Below, one piece after another: positions 23,536 through 33,135 of a stretch of DNA of 64,000 bases. Within the stretch, counting starts at the first letter, position 1; each line of letters opens with the position of its first letter. The position numbers and the translations under genes are program-made. The notes under the pieces are model-generated. The model had not been told where the DNA came from. It saw only the letters and a program-made list of their open reading frames with translations, and made no database searches. The DNA comes from Calonectria ilicicola (Eukaryota > Ascomycota > Sordariomycetes > Hypocreales > Nectriaceae): NCBI GenBank assembly GCA_020809705.1, contig CP085827.1, positions 4,402,001 through 4,466,000 on the forward strand. Direction: 5' to 3'.

Positions 23536-23589
23536 TTTCCACGTATGTGGGAATTTCAACAGATGTGGAAATTCCCACATACGTGGAAA
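23536..23589. repeat. Perfect inverted repeat (22-bp arms, 10-nt loop)
   Basis: Arms 23536-23557 and 23568-23589 are exact reverse complements around a 10-nt loop. Each arm contains the inner near-palindrome CCACGTATGTGG. It lies about 265 bp upstream of the zinc-finger gene start. Confidence 0.85.
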
Positions 23590-23853
23590 TTTCAAGAGCG
23601 GTGCCCACTGCACACAGCGACTTGATTTTATAAAACTTGTAAATGGCTCTCTTTCAGCATCGCGTAATATTATCCCGCTTGCGATTTTCGTGCATCCATT
23701 CTTTTATTTTCTAAACCTTCAAATGACATTCCTTAATTAGCCCAAAAAAAAAGAAAGAAAAGCTCAGGAAAAAAAAAAAGCCCCGGAGGCTTGTCATTCT
23801 TTACTTAGATTATCTGCTATTCTTTTGTTACCCTTATCCAACAACGGCTTCAA

Positions 23854-25491
23854 ATGGCATACAACGGTATCAGCATACCCAAGGTTGGGAATGCATCACG
23901 TTCTCCCCCTATTCGTCTGTGACCACCACGACTCTTTGTTTTTGATCGAGAGTCCCAACTAACATTTCCTCCAGTGCTGCCAACCACTAGACGTTTCGAA
24001 CGGCAGCCGATCCCAAACTATCGGCCTTTACTCTCCAATGATTTGCCCACCCGATTATCTGCCGCCGGGATAAACAGTTCCCTCAAGTCAGATTGGAATA
24101 TTCCGCTTGAATCGGTTGACAACACGATCCCAACCCCGTTCGGTGACCCCGGTGCTCCCACAAGTCACTCTTTTCCTGCTGAAAGTGCCATTCTTGGCAG
24201 AAAGCGTCAGGCTGGAGATGGCTCTAGCATGCCAAAGAAACGAAAAAGATCCCAAGATACAGAACACACCAAGACTATGAAACGACCAAAACCTGGTGTA
24301 AACCAGAGGACAAATAACAAAGGAAAGGACACACTTCTCAATGATAAGGTCTCAGACGAAGATCTTGATGAGGAACTCGATAACGATGATCACTGTGGAT
24401 TGGAACATGAGTCGAGGCTGTCCAATGACGACATCAAGTGTTTTGCATGTCCCTTTTTTCGCTTGGACCCACACGAGTACGTTCGTTGTGGATCAAAAAG
24501 ACTGATGAGAATTTCCGATGTCACGCAACATTTGCGTCGATACCATCGGCGCCCCGAGGAGCCATATTGTCCGACCTGTTTCGATAACTTCAAACAAGTT
24601 GCGAGCCGAGATAAACACCACAAGAAGTGCGCCGATCCACGACCGGATGAATTCTTTTCAAAATATGACCTTGACAAGATGAAAAGAGACCTTTCTGGTT
24701 CTCAAGAGGAGATCCGTGGTAGATTCAACGGCGCTGTTCCTAGAACAGATGATCGTGCCGAGCTACAATGGTTCCTTATATGGGACAATCACTTTTCCCT
24801 CAAGCCTGTCTTTCCCTATCGTTCTCACCTGATGGCTGAAGCCGCTGACTACCTTCGTCACATCAACCAGCCAAATCTTGAAAAAATTGTCACAGTTGAA
24901 GGATCTAGTTTGGAAACGATTCAAGATGTCGCCTATTCCGCCAACCCTATGACCCGGCCTGTTTGGCGTCCCTACAGAAACCATGTCTGTACCGCTGATT
25001 TGGCTGTTCAAGATGATTCTATCAGCAATGTTGCAGATGTTAGTATCGGTGTATCTCCTGGGCTTTCAGATGGACACGTCAATATGGAGCTGGGAGAGCA
25101 TGATCCCCAGCAAAGTTTGAGTCACATTAGAGTAGGCTCGCAGAGTAACCTTTTAGCACAGGATGTCAGTTCTCATCACCCCGATGTCGACAATTTCCCC
25201 TGGGGCCATCCTTCTCTAAACACCAACCTTGGCTTTTTTTCGCCAGAAATGGGAACATTTGATCGAGCCGGTGGTGATATTGACACGACTAACGTCCCGC
25301 TCTCGGTCTACACTATACCCAACCTTACTGATATGCAGCTTTGTCCTCAGTCTGCCCAGGCTTGCGGCGTTATTGAAACCCAAAACGATGTCTTTTCCGG
25401 CTTGCCTCTCGATGAAATCCTGGACGACTCCCTTGGGACGAATGACGTGAATCGCCCAACCGTACACGAATACTACGATTGTAACATGTAG
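23854..25491 (+). CDS. C2H2-like zinc-finger protein, putative transcription regulator
   Basis: The long open frame has no ATG near its beginning, so a 13-nt first exon (23854-23866, encoding MAYN) joined to 23975-25491 is proposed, giving about 509 residues. The intron uses a GTATCA donor, an ACTAAC branch and a CAG acceptor; this start is moderately sure. The N-terminal third is polar, with a basic cluster (MPKKRKRSQ) that looks like a nuclear localisation signal, followed by an acidic stretch. Two adjacent zinc-binding units follow: CFACPFF with an HLRRYH end, then CPTCFDNF with a KHHKKC end. This pattern is seen in fungal C2H2-type proteins. The C-terminal half is Asp/Ser/Pro-rich and could be an activation domain. 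DNA targets unknown. Confidence 0.7.
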
Positions 25492-26240
25492 CCGCTTGCT
25501 ATTCCTTCTATATTTACTATATGAAAACTAAGTGTGGTCTGCTAACCAAGGAAGAGCATGATGAGGACAAGAGCGATATTGTATCTTAGTTAGAACAATT
25601 TAACTAGCTACTATATTCACTAGCTAGTTGGGCTCTTCGCCATTCCGTATATGTTAGGGGTTATCACGAAGGCATATGAATGACGAAGCATAACGATTAG
25701 ATGCAAATATTATGATGGGATATGAGTTATACCGTTGGAATTAGTCAAACACTAGAATTTAGCCCGGTGCAATTTAGAAAAACCAGTGCCTTATTAAGCG
25801 AAGCTCTTAGAAGTGAAGTCAAAATATAATGATGAGTGCTATTGTGACAATCTCAGTAGTATGCTCATTATCACATGGCACCACTGCACTAATCGCCCCT
25901 TCCGTGTCGCTCAGCTATAGTTCAACTTTCAGGAAAGTAATCGGTGTGATACCCAGACAATAGCACAGAACATACCAACAGAGACCTAAACATAGTCCAG
26001 GTCTCGCACATGAGTGGAAAGCCCATCCAACCATAGAGTCGGATTCTAGCCTGGGAGATGTGCAACGGAATATGGGCGATCTTCAGAAGTTAGCCGTAAA
26101 CTACGATGTAATTCCCATGAATGGGGGTAACTCTAAGACTGAAACGGTACACTAACTTCTTATAGAGAGAATTCGCTTTATTAATCCTTTTCACCAGGAC
26201 ACTGTCGATGGGTTGAATGTACAGAAAGATCACAGGAAGA
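25492..26240. other. Convergent intergenic region
   Basis: Lies between the zinc-finger gene and the NADAR gene. AT-rich at the left; no further feature seen. Confidence 0.4.
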
Positions 26241-26891
26241 TTATGCGTCGCCGTTCTCCCTCTTCCCCCGTTCTCGTAAGCATTCTCTGACTTCCATTAG
26301 TGCCTTGCCTAGTCTATTCTCTCCCCAGAGCTCTGAGGTTTGAAGCGCTCTGGCTTCTGTGGCAGTAAATCCAATGCCCCATACATTGTCCTGGGAGGAT
26401 GCCTCAGCCAGAATCCGAACACCAGTGCTCAACAATAGACTTTTCAGTTGCCGATTCTGACTAAACTTGGCCATGTTTCCGGCCACCACAACCTGGCTTT
26501 TGATCTCGTCCCAGCTTGCAGCTTGGAATCCCTTGGTCAGCCTACCTAGACGTTTTTGCTCCTTTGGGTCGCGCGTATTAAGTATATCTCTCTGTGTTTC
26601 GGAATCGTGAAAGCGTCCGGCTTTGCAGTACATCATGAATTGTTCTGCGCAGTTGAAGTACACTGGCTGCCAGCCCTCAGGATCATTTTCATCGATGGGG
26701 TGTCCAACGAGACTGGACATCTCGGCCTTGCTGACGGTGAATTTCGTTGGGTGCCATTGGCAGAACTCGCCATAATCTTCATTGGCTTTGAAGAAAAAGA
26801 GGGGGCCATCATTCCCGTCGGCTGATTTGGTTGAAGAACCTAATGTTTCCTTGCGTACCTCTCCAGGGCTTTTCGATCCAGCTTTCTTCAT
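26241..26891 (-). CDS. NADAR-domain (YbiA-like) protein
   Basis: A single exon of 216 residues with an ATG at 26891. After a polar 30-residue leader the whole protein is one NADAR/DUF1768 domain. Hallmarks are FFFKANEDYGEFCQW near the start, an AEQFMMYCKA helix in the middle, WDEIKSQVVVAGNMAKFSQN, and the terminal VWGIGF followed by LGKALMEVRE. Bacterial and plant members are N-glycosidases that remove damaged riboflavin-pathway intermediates. Other NADAR proteins reverse ADP-ribosylation of DNA. The acidic and aromatic active-site positions seem kept, so an N-glycosidase is likely; the substrate is not known. No riboflavin or toxin gene is adjacent. Cytosolic by lack of targeting signals. 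Confidence 0.88.
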   Translation of the reverse strand: MKKAGSKSPGEVRKETLGSSTKSADGNDGPLFFFKANEDYGEFCQWHPTKFTVSKAEMSSLVGHPIDENDPEGWQPVYFNCAEQFMMYCKAGRFHDSETQRDILNTRDPKEQKRLGRLTKGFQAASWDEIKSQVVVAGNMAKFSQNRQLKSLLLSTGVRILAEASSQDNVWGIGFTATEARALQTSELWGENRLGKALMEVRECLRERGKRENGDA

Positions 26892-28152
26892 AATGGTAAT
26901 TTATTGTAAAATTATATTAAAGCTGCGTAGGTGTGTTCGCTCGTCTATTTCAATATGTTGGTGTGGAGGAGAAAAGCAAAGTAAGGTTGGCATACAACCA
27001 CCAAGGGCTCCTACTTTTTAAATAGTTCCTACGGCACAATCCCGATAAATTTTGGGCCTACATGTGATATTTAAGATTTACCTTGAAGATTCAAGGTGAG
27101 AGTTACATAAACTCGGTAAAGACCTAAACTTCAAGCGTTGAAGGCCAAATTTGGCCAGAATTCTCATGGAAGAGCCATAGAGGTTAATTTTGGGTTATGT
27201 CGTGACTGCGAAGTACATGTATATGCTTTCCAGGCTCTCCGGGTCGATAAAAAGGTTATATGCACCCAATTTAGGGTCAGTAATACGGAAAAGTATATTA
27301 CGTTGCTCTGCTCCAGTGTCATGGCTGTATGTGGGTGGGCGGAGGCTTCGCTGTGGTATACTATCGTTATTTGATCCACATGAATTTCGCTTACTACCTT
27401 TATTTGACCCAATAAATCGAATCCACCTCAGTTTTGGTTACTAAGGTACAAATCTTTGCATGGCGCTGTGAATAGATTGACAATGAAATATGGCCGTGGC
27501 GCTGGAGGTAGTTGGGAGCGTCTTAATGCGTTTTCCGATACCCCTATTGGGTTTTGTTTGATAGACGAGCTATTAATAAAGAAAACGAAAAATGAAGAGT
27601 TCACAAAGAGATCATCATGCATATTGGCGATCCTTCACGAATGCCAACCGGACCGGATCAGACGGCAGGTAAGCCCGATCCCACGCATTTGGACGTGTTA
27701 GGTCAGGATTGGTTGCCCTACAGCTACGTAATGAGAGCTGAAAACAGTGTCTCGATTACCAGGCTACGTCTGCAGCCAAAATATGCAAGTATTTTCAATT
27801 ATGGGCAAGCCGCGAATCATGGGAAAGTCACAAAAGTTGAATCATGCTCCAAAAGCTCACACGTTATCTTAGCTCATGGAAATAACTATAGAAGTCTGGA
27901 TCGTCGACCCTCTAGAATCGTAGATTTAAAAAAAAAAAGAAACGATGCCGTTGCAGCAATGATGTGGGTTTCTTTTTGGTACTGTGTGCACAGGTCAGCC
28001 TAGCTTGCAACGCCACCAACAGAGGAATACTCTGATTGAACAGAATCAGCCGCAGTCAGCTGCAGCTGAGGCAGACTCCGTCCCTCAATTTCTCATGCTC
28101 GGGGTCCCCCCTAGCTTAAAATGCTCAGTTTCCTCGGCGTTTTTCCCGTTCC
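26892..28152. other. Divergent intergenic region
   Basis: Separates the NADAR gene and the membrane-protein gene. Short open frames have no recognisable domain. Contains the promoters of both genes; no clear motif identified. Confidence 0.4.
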
Positions 28153-30204
28153 ATGGCACATCACAGTGGTAACGTCAGCGACATGACACAACCACGCGAT
28201 TCTGATGGGGTCTCTTTGTGTTCTGACACAGATGAGACGCTCATGAACCAATATCAGGATCAAGGGACATTACTACCCAAGAATGATGAAACAAAGGTCC
28301 AAGATTCGTCGGATCGAAAGTCCATCATTTCAACGACAACACTAAACGACTCCCCCACGGCGCAGGGAGAGCCCGCCTATCCGTCCATATGGTCGCAATT
28401 GCTTTTTGACCTACTACTGACTTTACCGGCTGTTGCATTCACAATATATGGAATATTGGTCGCTTATCACGACGGCGAATCTATCGACACAAAGCCTGTC
28501 TCGGTCCTAACAAGTGCCTCTAACTATGGCCCTACTATATTCCCAATCGCTTTTGCAGCCGTGGCTGCAAATTTTCTGAAGTCGATCGCAGCGTGGAAGC
28601 TAGAGCGAGGGATTGATGTACTCAATCTGGAATTACTTCTGCGAAGTCGAACCGTCTTTAGTTCAATTGCGTCGCCCATTTCCCTGAAAGATTTCAACCG
28701 CCTCAATATATTTTTAATGGCATTGTGGGCACTCTCCCCTCTTGGCGGTCAGGCAGCATTGCGAGTAACTGGCATGGGGTCTTCAACGAACGATTGGGAA
28801 TTTTGGTACCTCGATGTCCGCAATGATTTGCCCTATGACGACTATCAAGAGTCACTGCTCACAAATGGACAAGCCCAAGCCATCGCCGCATTCTCAGCCG
28901 CTCTTTCCAGCCCAATCCAAATTAAAAATGCGAAACAAGACCTCTTTGGCCATGCAAAAATACCAATGATCGAACCTTACTTGACCAATGGCACTGCGGA
29001 TGAGGATGGTTGGTATCAAGTGGATGATGCCGACACGACAACCACCTACTGCGCTCTCGCCGGGCTCCCCATGACACCGGACGGTGGTTTTGAGCTGCAT
29101 TCTAATTACAAATTCCGCTTGAAAACACCATACATGAATACAAAGTGCCATTTAACTAGCGAACACCACATAGAGTCGACTGACTGGGCGCTGTACGTCG
29201 CAGGACGGCCTATTGAACGCCCAGTCAATATTACAAATGAAGAAATGGCCTCAACAAATGCACCAACGACTTTCGTTTCAGCCTTTAGTAATAACAAAAC
29301 CCTAGTTATTGAATCCCCTCCACGTATGAATTTTTCTTCGCAGCCTCGAGAGTTAATATTTACATCGTATACAGAAAGGGCAAGAGCTATTACGAATGCA
29401 ACGTGCTCGCTAAGGACCACAGAAGTCGAACTGGAATTAGCATGTGACCAAGCAACATGTAGGGTCACCAGAATACGACCAGTCAATTTATCAAATCTTG
29501 ATACATTCTCAACGGTTCTCGATGGCCAAGCCGCGCCCAACTCGCCCTACCTGGTTTCTCAATCATCCGCTTTCCTAAAGGCGTTTGTCAATTCCTCAAT
29601 TGCCAATTTGGAAATCAATCCTATACAAGCATATTTTATAGACCCCAGCTCTCCATTTGATACCCCCTATGATTTATCATTCATTAGCGACTCTGACTTT
29701 TCACTGCGGTTTGCACAGTTGCTGAACACCTTTTGGGTGGTTAGTGTGGCCCCATCGGATGCACTGAACAATAGCACCCTGCAGGAACAACAGTCCAACA
29801 GCGCTGATATGGCGGAAACGGCTCCTGACTATATTTCAACTGATGGCACTAAAATCACCAGCACTCAATCGCTTAAAGTAAATCGAGTCTGGCTGTGTGT
29901 TCTCATGATCGCTTCGCTCTCCATGCTCGTGGCTGCCCTAGCAGCAGCAATTCTCAATACTCTTCGACGCGGGCCCGATATTCTTGATAACCCGATCCGA
30001 CTCATGAAGGATTCTCCTTATATGCAAGTTGGGTCTGAAACCACCTCGATGGAGAATGGAGTCGACCACACCCGGAGAATGAAACATGTTCGTATATGTC
30101 TAGGTGATGTGAAATCTGATGAAAAGTTGGGTTACATTGCTATTGGGACAATGGATGAGGTCGTCCCATTGTCCAAACAAGACTACACAAGATTGTACAG
30201 ATAG
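28153..30204 (+). CDS. Large fungal membrane protein, DUF3176-like architecture
   Basis: A single exon of 683 residues. It has a 70-residue polar N-terminus, then three hydrophobic segments (LLFDLLLTLPAVAFTIYGIL, TIFPIAFAAVAANFLKSIAAW and FLMALWALSPLGGQAAL). A large, Cys-containing, N-glycosylated domain of about 420 residues follows, then one more membrane span (VWLCVLMIASLSMLVAALAA) and a polar tail. The overall plan matches the DUF3176 protein at 17638-19719 in order and size, but the helix motifs differ (ALSPLGGQA and AAWKLERG here). It belongs to a separate fungal-specific family without known function. Likely in the plasma membrane or secretory pathway. It converges with the reductase-like gene. 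Confidence 0.8.
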   Translation: MAHHSGNVSDMTQPRDSDGVSLCSDTDETLMNQYQDQGTLLPKNDETKVQDSSDRKSIISTTTLNDSPTAQGEPAYPSIWSQLLFDLLLTLPAVAFTIYGILVAYHDGESIDTKPVSVLTSASNYGPTIFPIAFAAVAANFLKSIAAWKLERGIDVLNLELLLRSRTVFSSIASPISLKDFNRLNIFLMALWALSPLGGQAALRVTGMGSSTNDWEFWYLDVRNDLPYDDYQESLLTNGQAQAIAAFSAALSSPIQIKNAKQDLFGHAKIPMIEPYLTNGTADEDGWYQVDDADTTTTYCALAGLPMTPDGGFELHSNYKFRLKTPYMNTKCHLTSEHHIESTDWALYVAGRPIERPVNITNEEMASTNAPTTFVSAFSNNKTLVIESPPRMNFSSQPRELIFTSYTERARAITNATCSLRTTEVELELACDQATCRVTRIRPVNLSNLDTFSTVLDGQAAPNSPYLVSQSSAFLKAFVNSSIANLEINPIQAYFIDPSSPFDTPYDLSFISDSDFSLRFAQLLNTFWVVSVAPSDALNNSTLQEQQSNSADMAETAPDYISTDGTKITSTQSLKVNRVWLCVLMIASLSMLVAALAAAILNTLRRGPDILDNPIRLMKDSPYMQVGSETTSMENGVDHTRRMKHVRICLGDVKSDEKLGYIAIGTMDEVVPLSKQDYTRLYR

Positions 30205-30746
30205 TATTTGAGGGGCTTTAATGGATAGAAAGAGGATCGGGGATCAAAACATGCTTGAAAGGAGTTTATATCTCAATAAAACACATTAGTCCATAATACA
30301 AACATGGGCAAGATCACACGAACAATTGGAACCGCCATTTGTTCTTGATCGCATCACGCTCATTGTGTTTAGAATAAACAATTCAATTCTTTTTGGGACA
30401 AATATCTCCCTTGGTAATGGTATTTAAATCGCTGCCAGGACATTGCCCAGTGCCATGCTAGGTATAAAAACATGCGGCTTCTCATGGACATGCCAAATTC
30501 GTCCAACAAAATGTAAACTCCAGTTGTCCCAAACGCCATTCCCTTTTCCCAAATGTCCATGCCATGCCATGTCATGTCATCTTTTCTGCTTGCGCCTAGC
30601 CCTCTATTTTATGTGTCGGCCGTTCGCCAACATCATTTCGTGTCGGGCATATACAGGTATTATTTCATACACTTCAACTTCCGATGCCTCACATCCTCAC
30701 AAAAGGTTCCTCCCTTCAAACTCACAAAGTTGCTACCGGTATACAT
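30205..30746. other. Convergent 3' flank
   Basis: Lies between the membrane-protein and reductase-like genes. AATAAA-type signals are present near 30275; nothing else recognised. Confidence 0.4.
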
Positions 30747-32618
30747 TTACCAAGTTTCGGCAATGTAGCGACCTTCATCCTTCTTCAGCTGCCAGAAGCT
30801 GCGAGCCTCCTCGCGCTCCAAGTTGCCCTTTGCAATGGCCACATCAACCAGAGCCTCTTCGACGCCCTCGCCCATGCCCTTGCTGCTGCCACAGACAAAG
30901 ACACGTCCATCAAGCGAGTTGATAATGTACCACACGAGATCCGCCTGGTTGCGTACCTCTTCCTGGACATAGCGACCAGTGCCAGCTCGGCTCTGCACAA
31001 CCCTCTTGACTTCGGACTCGTGGACACCCCACTCGCCATTGTAGATTTCATCGACGAGCGAGTCACGGATACCCTGCAAGACCCAAACCTTGTTGGCACA
31101 GTTGGCCTGCTTGAGACGACGCTGCACAAAGCCTCGGAAAGGAGCAATGCCAACACCGGCACCAATCAGCAACATCGGGCCGTCCGAGTTGAACTGCTTG
31201 GCCAGAGGGTTTGCCATGAGACCCTTGAACATTGGAATATAAAACTCGGGAGATTTCTCTCCGGCGTTCTGTGCCCTGATATACTTGCGAGCCTGTCGCT
31301 CAAAGAAACCTGAACCCACACCGGTACGGCAGCCACGAATCCAATCCATCGACTCGTGGACAGTCACAGCGATCTCGATCAGACGACGCTGAGCGTGGTC
31401 ACGAAGTTGGTATGACTCAGTAGGGTCATTAGAGAGAGAGTAAAAGCGGGGCATGAGCGGCTGAAGGACAGAAAGGACCTCGTCCAGGGGAGGGTGGGAG
31501 CTGGGGAAGGCATGGAGAACCTGGGAGATGGTAACGTGGGGACCACCTCGGAAGTCACAGAAGACGCTTGAACCCTCGTTGGAGCAGAGGTACAAGAGAA
31601 TCTTCTTCTCGTTAGCAGCAGTAGCATGCTCTGCAAGCACACGAAGGAGCTGCTTAGAGGGAGAGTAGGATTGGATATCAGAGCACCAGGTAAGAAGATC
31701 CCGGCGGGTAGTAACAAGCTCACGGGCTTGATCCTCGCCCCAAACAGTGGGCCAGCGGCCTCGGGTAGTCTTCATAAGAACAGGTCTGTCGCGCAGGAAG
31801 CGGGGCACCATGAGGCAGTCAAGAATGTCTACCACAGACGTCTCACAGTTGGGAGCCATGACACCAATGGCACCACCAACCTTGAAGTCGAAGATCTCCT
31901 CGGGAGGGTAGTCTGTAATGTCGAGGTCAAAGTGGTAGGTACGCTTCTCGGCACCAGGCCTGGTCAGCTCGCGAGTGTTGTGGATACGAGCTGGATAGAC
32001 GCTGTGGGGAGGGTGAGGTTGAACAAAGCGAGGAGGCTGGATGGAGGTGTCGACGCCCTCGTAACCAGGACCAGGAACCAAGAATTCAGACTCAGACTCG
32101 GCCTCGGCCTCAGCCTTGGTCTCAGGCTTAGGCTCATCGAAGGCAATACTGGAGTCGGTATGGGTCAGGCTGACGGGTCGAGGAATAGCGGTAAACGAGA
32201 CCGTCTTCTCGGGCATGTCAAGAATACCAGTCAATTCAGTTGGGATATTGTCAAGCTTGAGGCAGAGGGATTTGAAAGCGTCATTGTCGGGGAGGGCAAT
32301 GTCCTCGTACTCGACATCCCCGCGGCGGGAAGCGTTCAAGCAGCACCCACCAACGCCACCACAGCAGCGACCGACGAACTCGGCGGTCGACTCGCCAGTG
32401 ATGCGCTGAATGTCCCGAGCGCTCTGGGCAATCAGGCGGGTGGAGGCGCGACGGCGGCGCTCCTCGGGGATGACAGGCTCATCCTCTTGGCTATCAGAAT
32501 CGTCCGAGTATGTGAGGGAGGGAGCGATGGAGGGGGCCGATTCGGTGGGCACAGGCTCGGTGGCGTCGAGGGCGGGGTTGACGATGCCCTCAATGGGCTG
32601 GGGAGCGGTAGCAATCAT
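30747..32618 (-). CDS. CPR-like FAD/NADPH oxidoreductase without FMN domain
   Basis: A single exon of about 623 residues from the ATG at 32618. The N-terminal 190 residues are polar and low-complexity, but contain a Gly/Cys stretch (GRCCGGVGGCC). The rest matches the C-terminal half of the cytochrome P450 reductase family. There is a connecting and FAD-binding region with PRFYSLSNDP, a GVGSGFFERQ loop, the NADPH-pocket LIGAGVGIAPFRGFVQRRL and VFVCGSSKGMGEGVEEAL. A terminal aromatic end (YIAETW) stacks on the flavin in relatives. The flavodoxin-like FMN domain of CPR, NOS and sulfite reductase is absent, so electrons must pass to a separate acceptor or the protein is regulatory. Long GC-rich upstream DNA follows. 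Confidence in family is high, in role low. Confidence 0.8.
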   Translation of the reverse strand: MIATAPQPIEGIVNPALDATEPVPTESAPSIAPSLTYSDDSDSQEDEPVIPEERRRRASTRLIAQSARDIQRITGESTAEFVGRCCGGVGGCCLNASRRGDVEYEDIALPDNDAFKSLCLKLDNIPTELTGILDMPEKTVSFTAIPRPVSLTHTDSSIAFDEPKPETKAEAEAESESEFLVPGPGYEGVDTSIQPPRFVQPHPPHSVYPARIHNTRELTRPGAEKRTYHFDLDITDYPPEEIFDFKVGGAIGVMAPNCETSVVDILDCLMVPRFLRDRPVLMKTTRGRWPTVWGEDQARELVTTRRDLLTWCSDIQSYSPSKQLLRVLAEHATAANEKKILLYLCSNEGSSVFCDFRGGPHVTISQVLHAFPSSHPPLDEVLSVLQPLMPRFYSLSNDPTESYQLRDHAQRRLIEIAVTVHESMDWIRGCRTGVGSGFFERQARKYIRAQNAGEKSPEFYIPMFKGLMANPLAKQFNSDGPMLLIGAGVGIAPFRGFVQRRLKQANCANKVWVLQGIRDSLVDEIYNGEWGVHESEVKRVVQSRAGTGRYVQEEVRNQADLVWYIINSLDGRVFVCGSSKGMGEGVEEALVDVAIAKGNLEREEARSFWQLKKDEGRYIAETW

Positions 32619-33099
32619 TGCAAATTGGGGACCGTGTGGTCGTCGCACACGAGAATCGATGCTGGATAGTTGCAGGCAGAAAAAGGGGTGGTGAAAGCGT
32701 GTCTTTTTTGTTGTGGTGAAGGTGGTGTGCGTTGGTGTAAGCCCCGCGTATGTGTATATATGTTGTGTGTAGTAGTGGGTGGCAATGTCAGGGGCGCATT
32801 AACACATCGGTGTAACAGAGGTACTAGGCAGAAGGATATGTATATATAAATGCCAAGGGCACGGTGAGGGGAGATCCGATGCGATTGATAAGATGGAAGC
32901 CCCAGGAAGTGTGGAATCGAGTCTCTGTTGGGGGAAAAGCAAGACAAAGCCGGAAGCGGGCGTGTTGGAGGTTTAAAAATTGAGCCCAGAAGACACCCTG
33001 ATGCAGGCTAGGATGCCCAGTAGTCTCAGCCCCGGCAAAGTTGCAGTTCCAGGCCCAGTCCCGGGCGTGTGGATTACCTGGGGGGGGCGTGTGGGCCGC

Positions 33100-33135
33100 C
33101 CTTTGGGACATCCTTTGGGGCATCCTTTGGGGCGT
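33100..33135. repeat. 12-bp tandem repeat, three copies
   Basis: Three consecutive near-identical units, CCTTTGGGACAT then CCTTTGGGGCAT and CCTTTGGGGCGT, about 480 bp upstream of the reductase-like start. Confidence 0.75.

Larger units (their letters stand above)
19720..23853. other. 4.1-kb gene-free, repeat-bearing AT-rich region
   Basis: No protein gene is supported. It holds repeat copy B, an almost pure A/T block (22196-22330), a poly-A tract near 23111-23124 and a large hairpin at 23536-23589. The composition suggests decayed transposon DNA, possibly altered by repeat-induced point mutation (inference). Confidence 0.55.
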
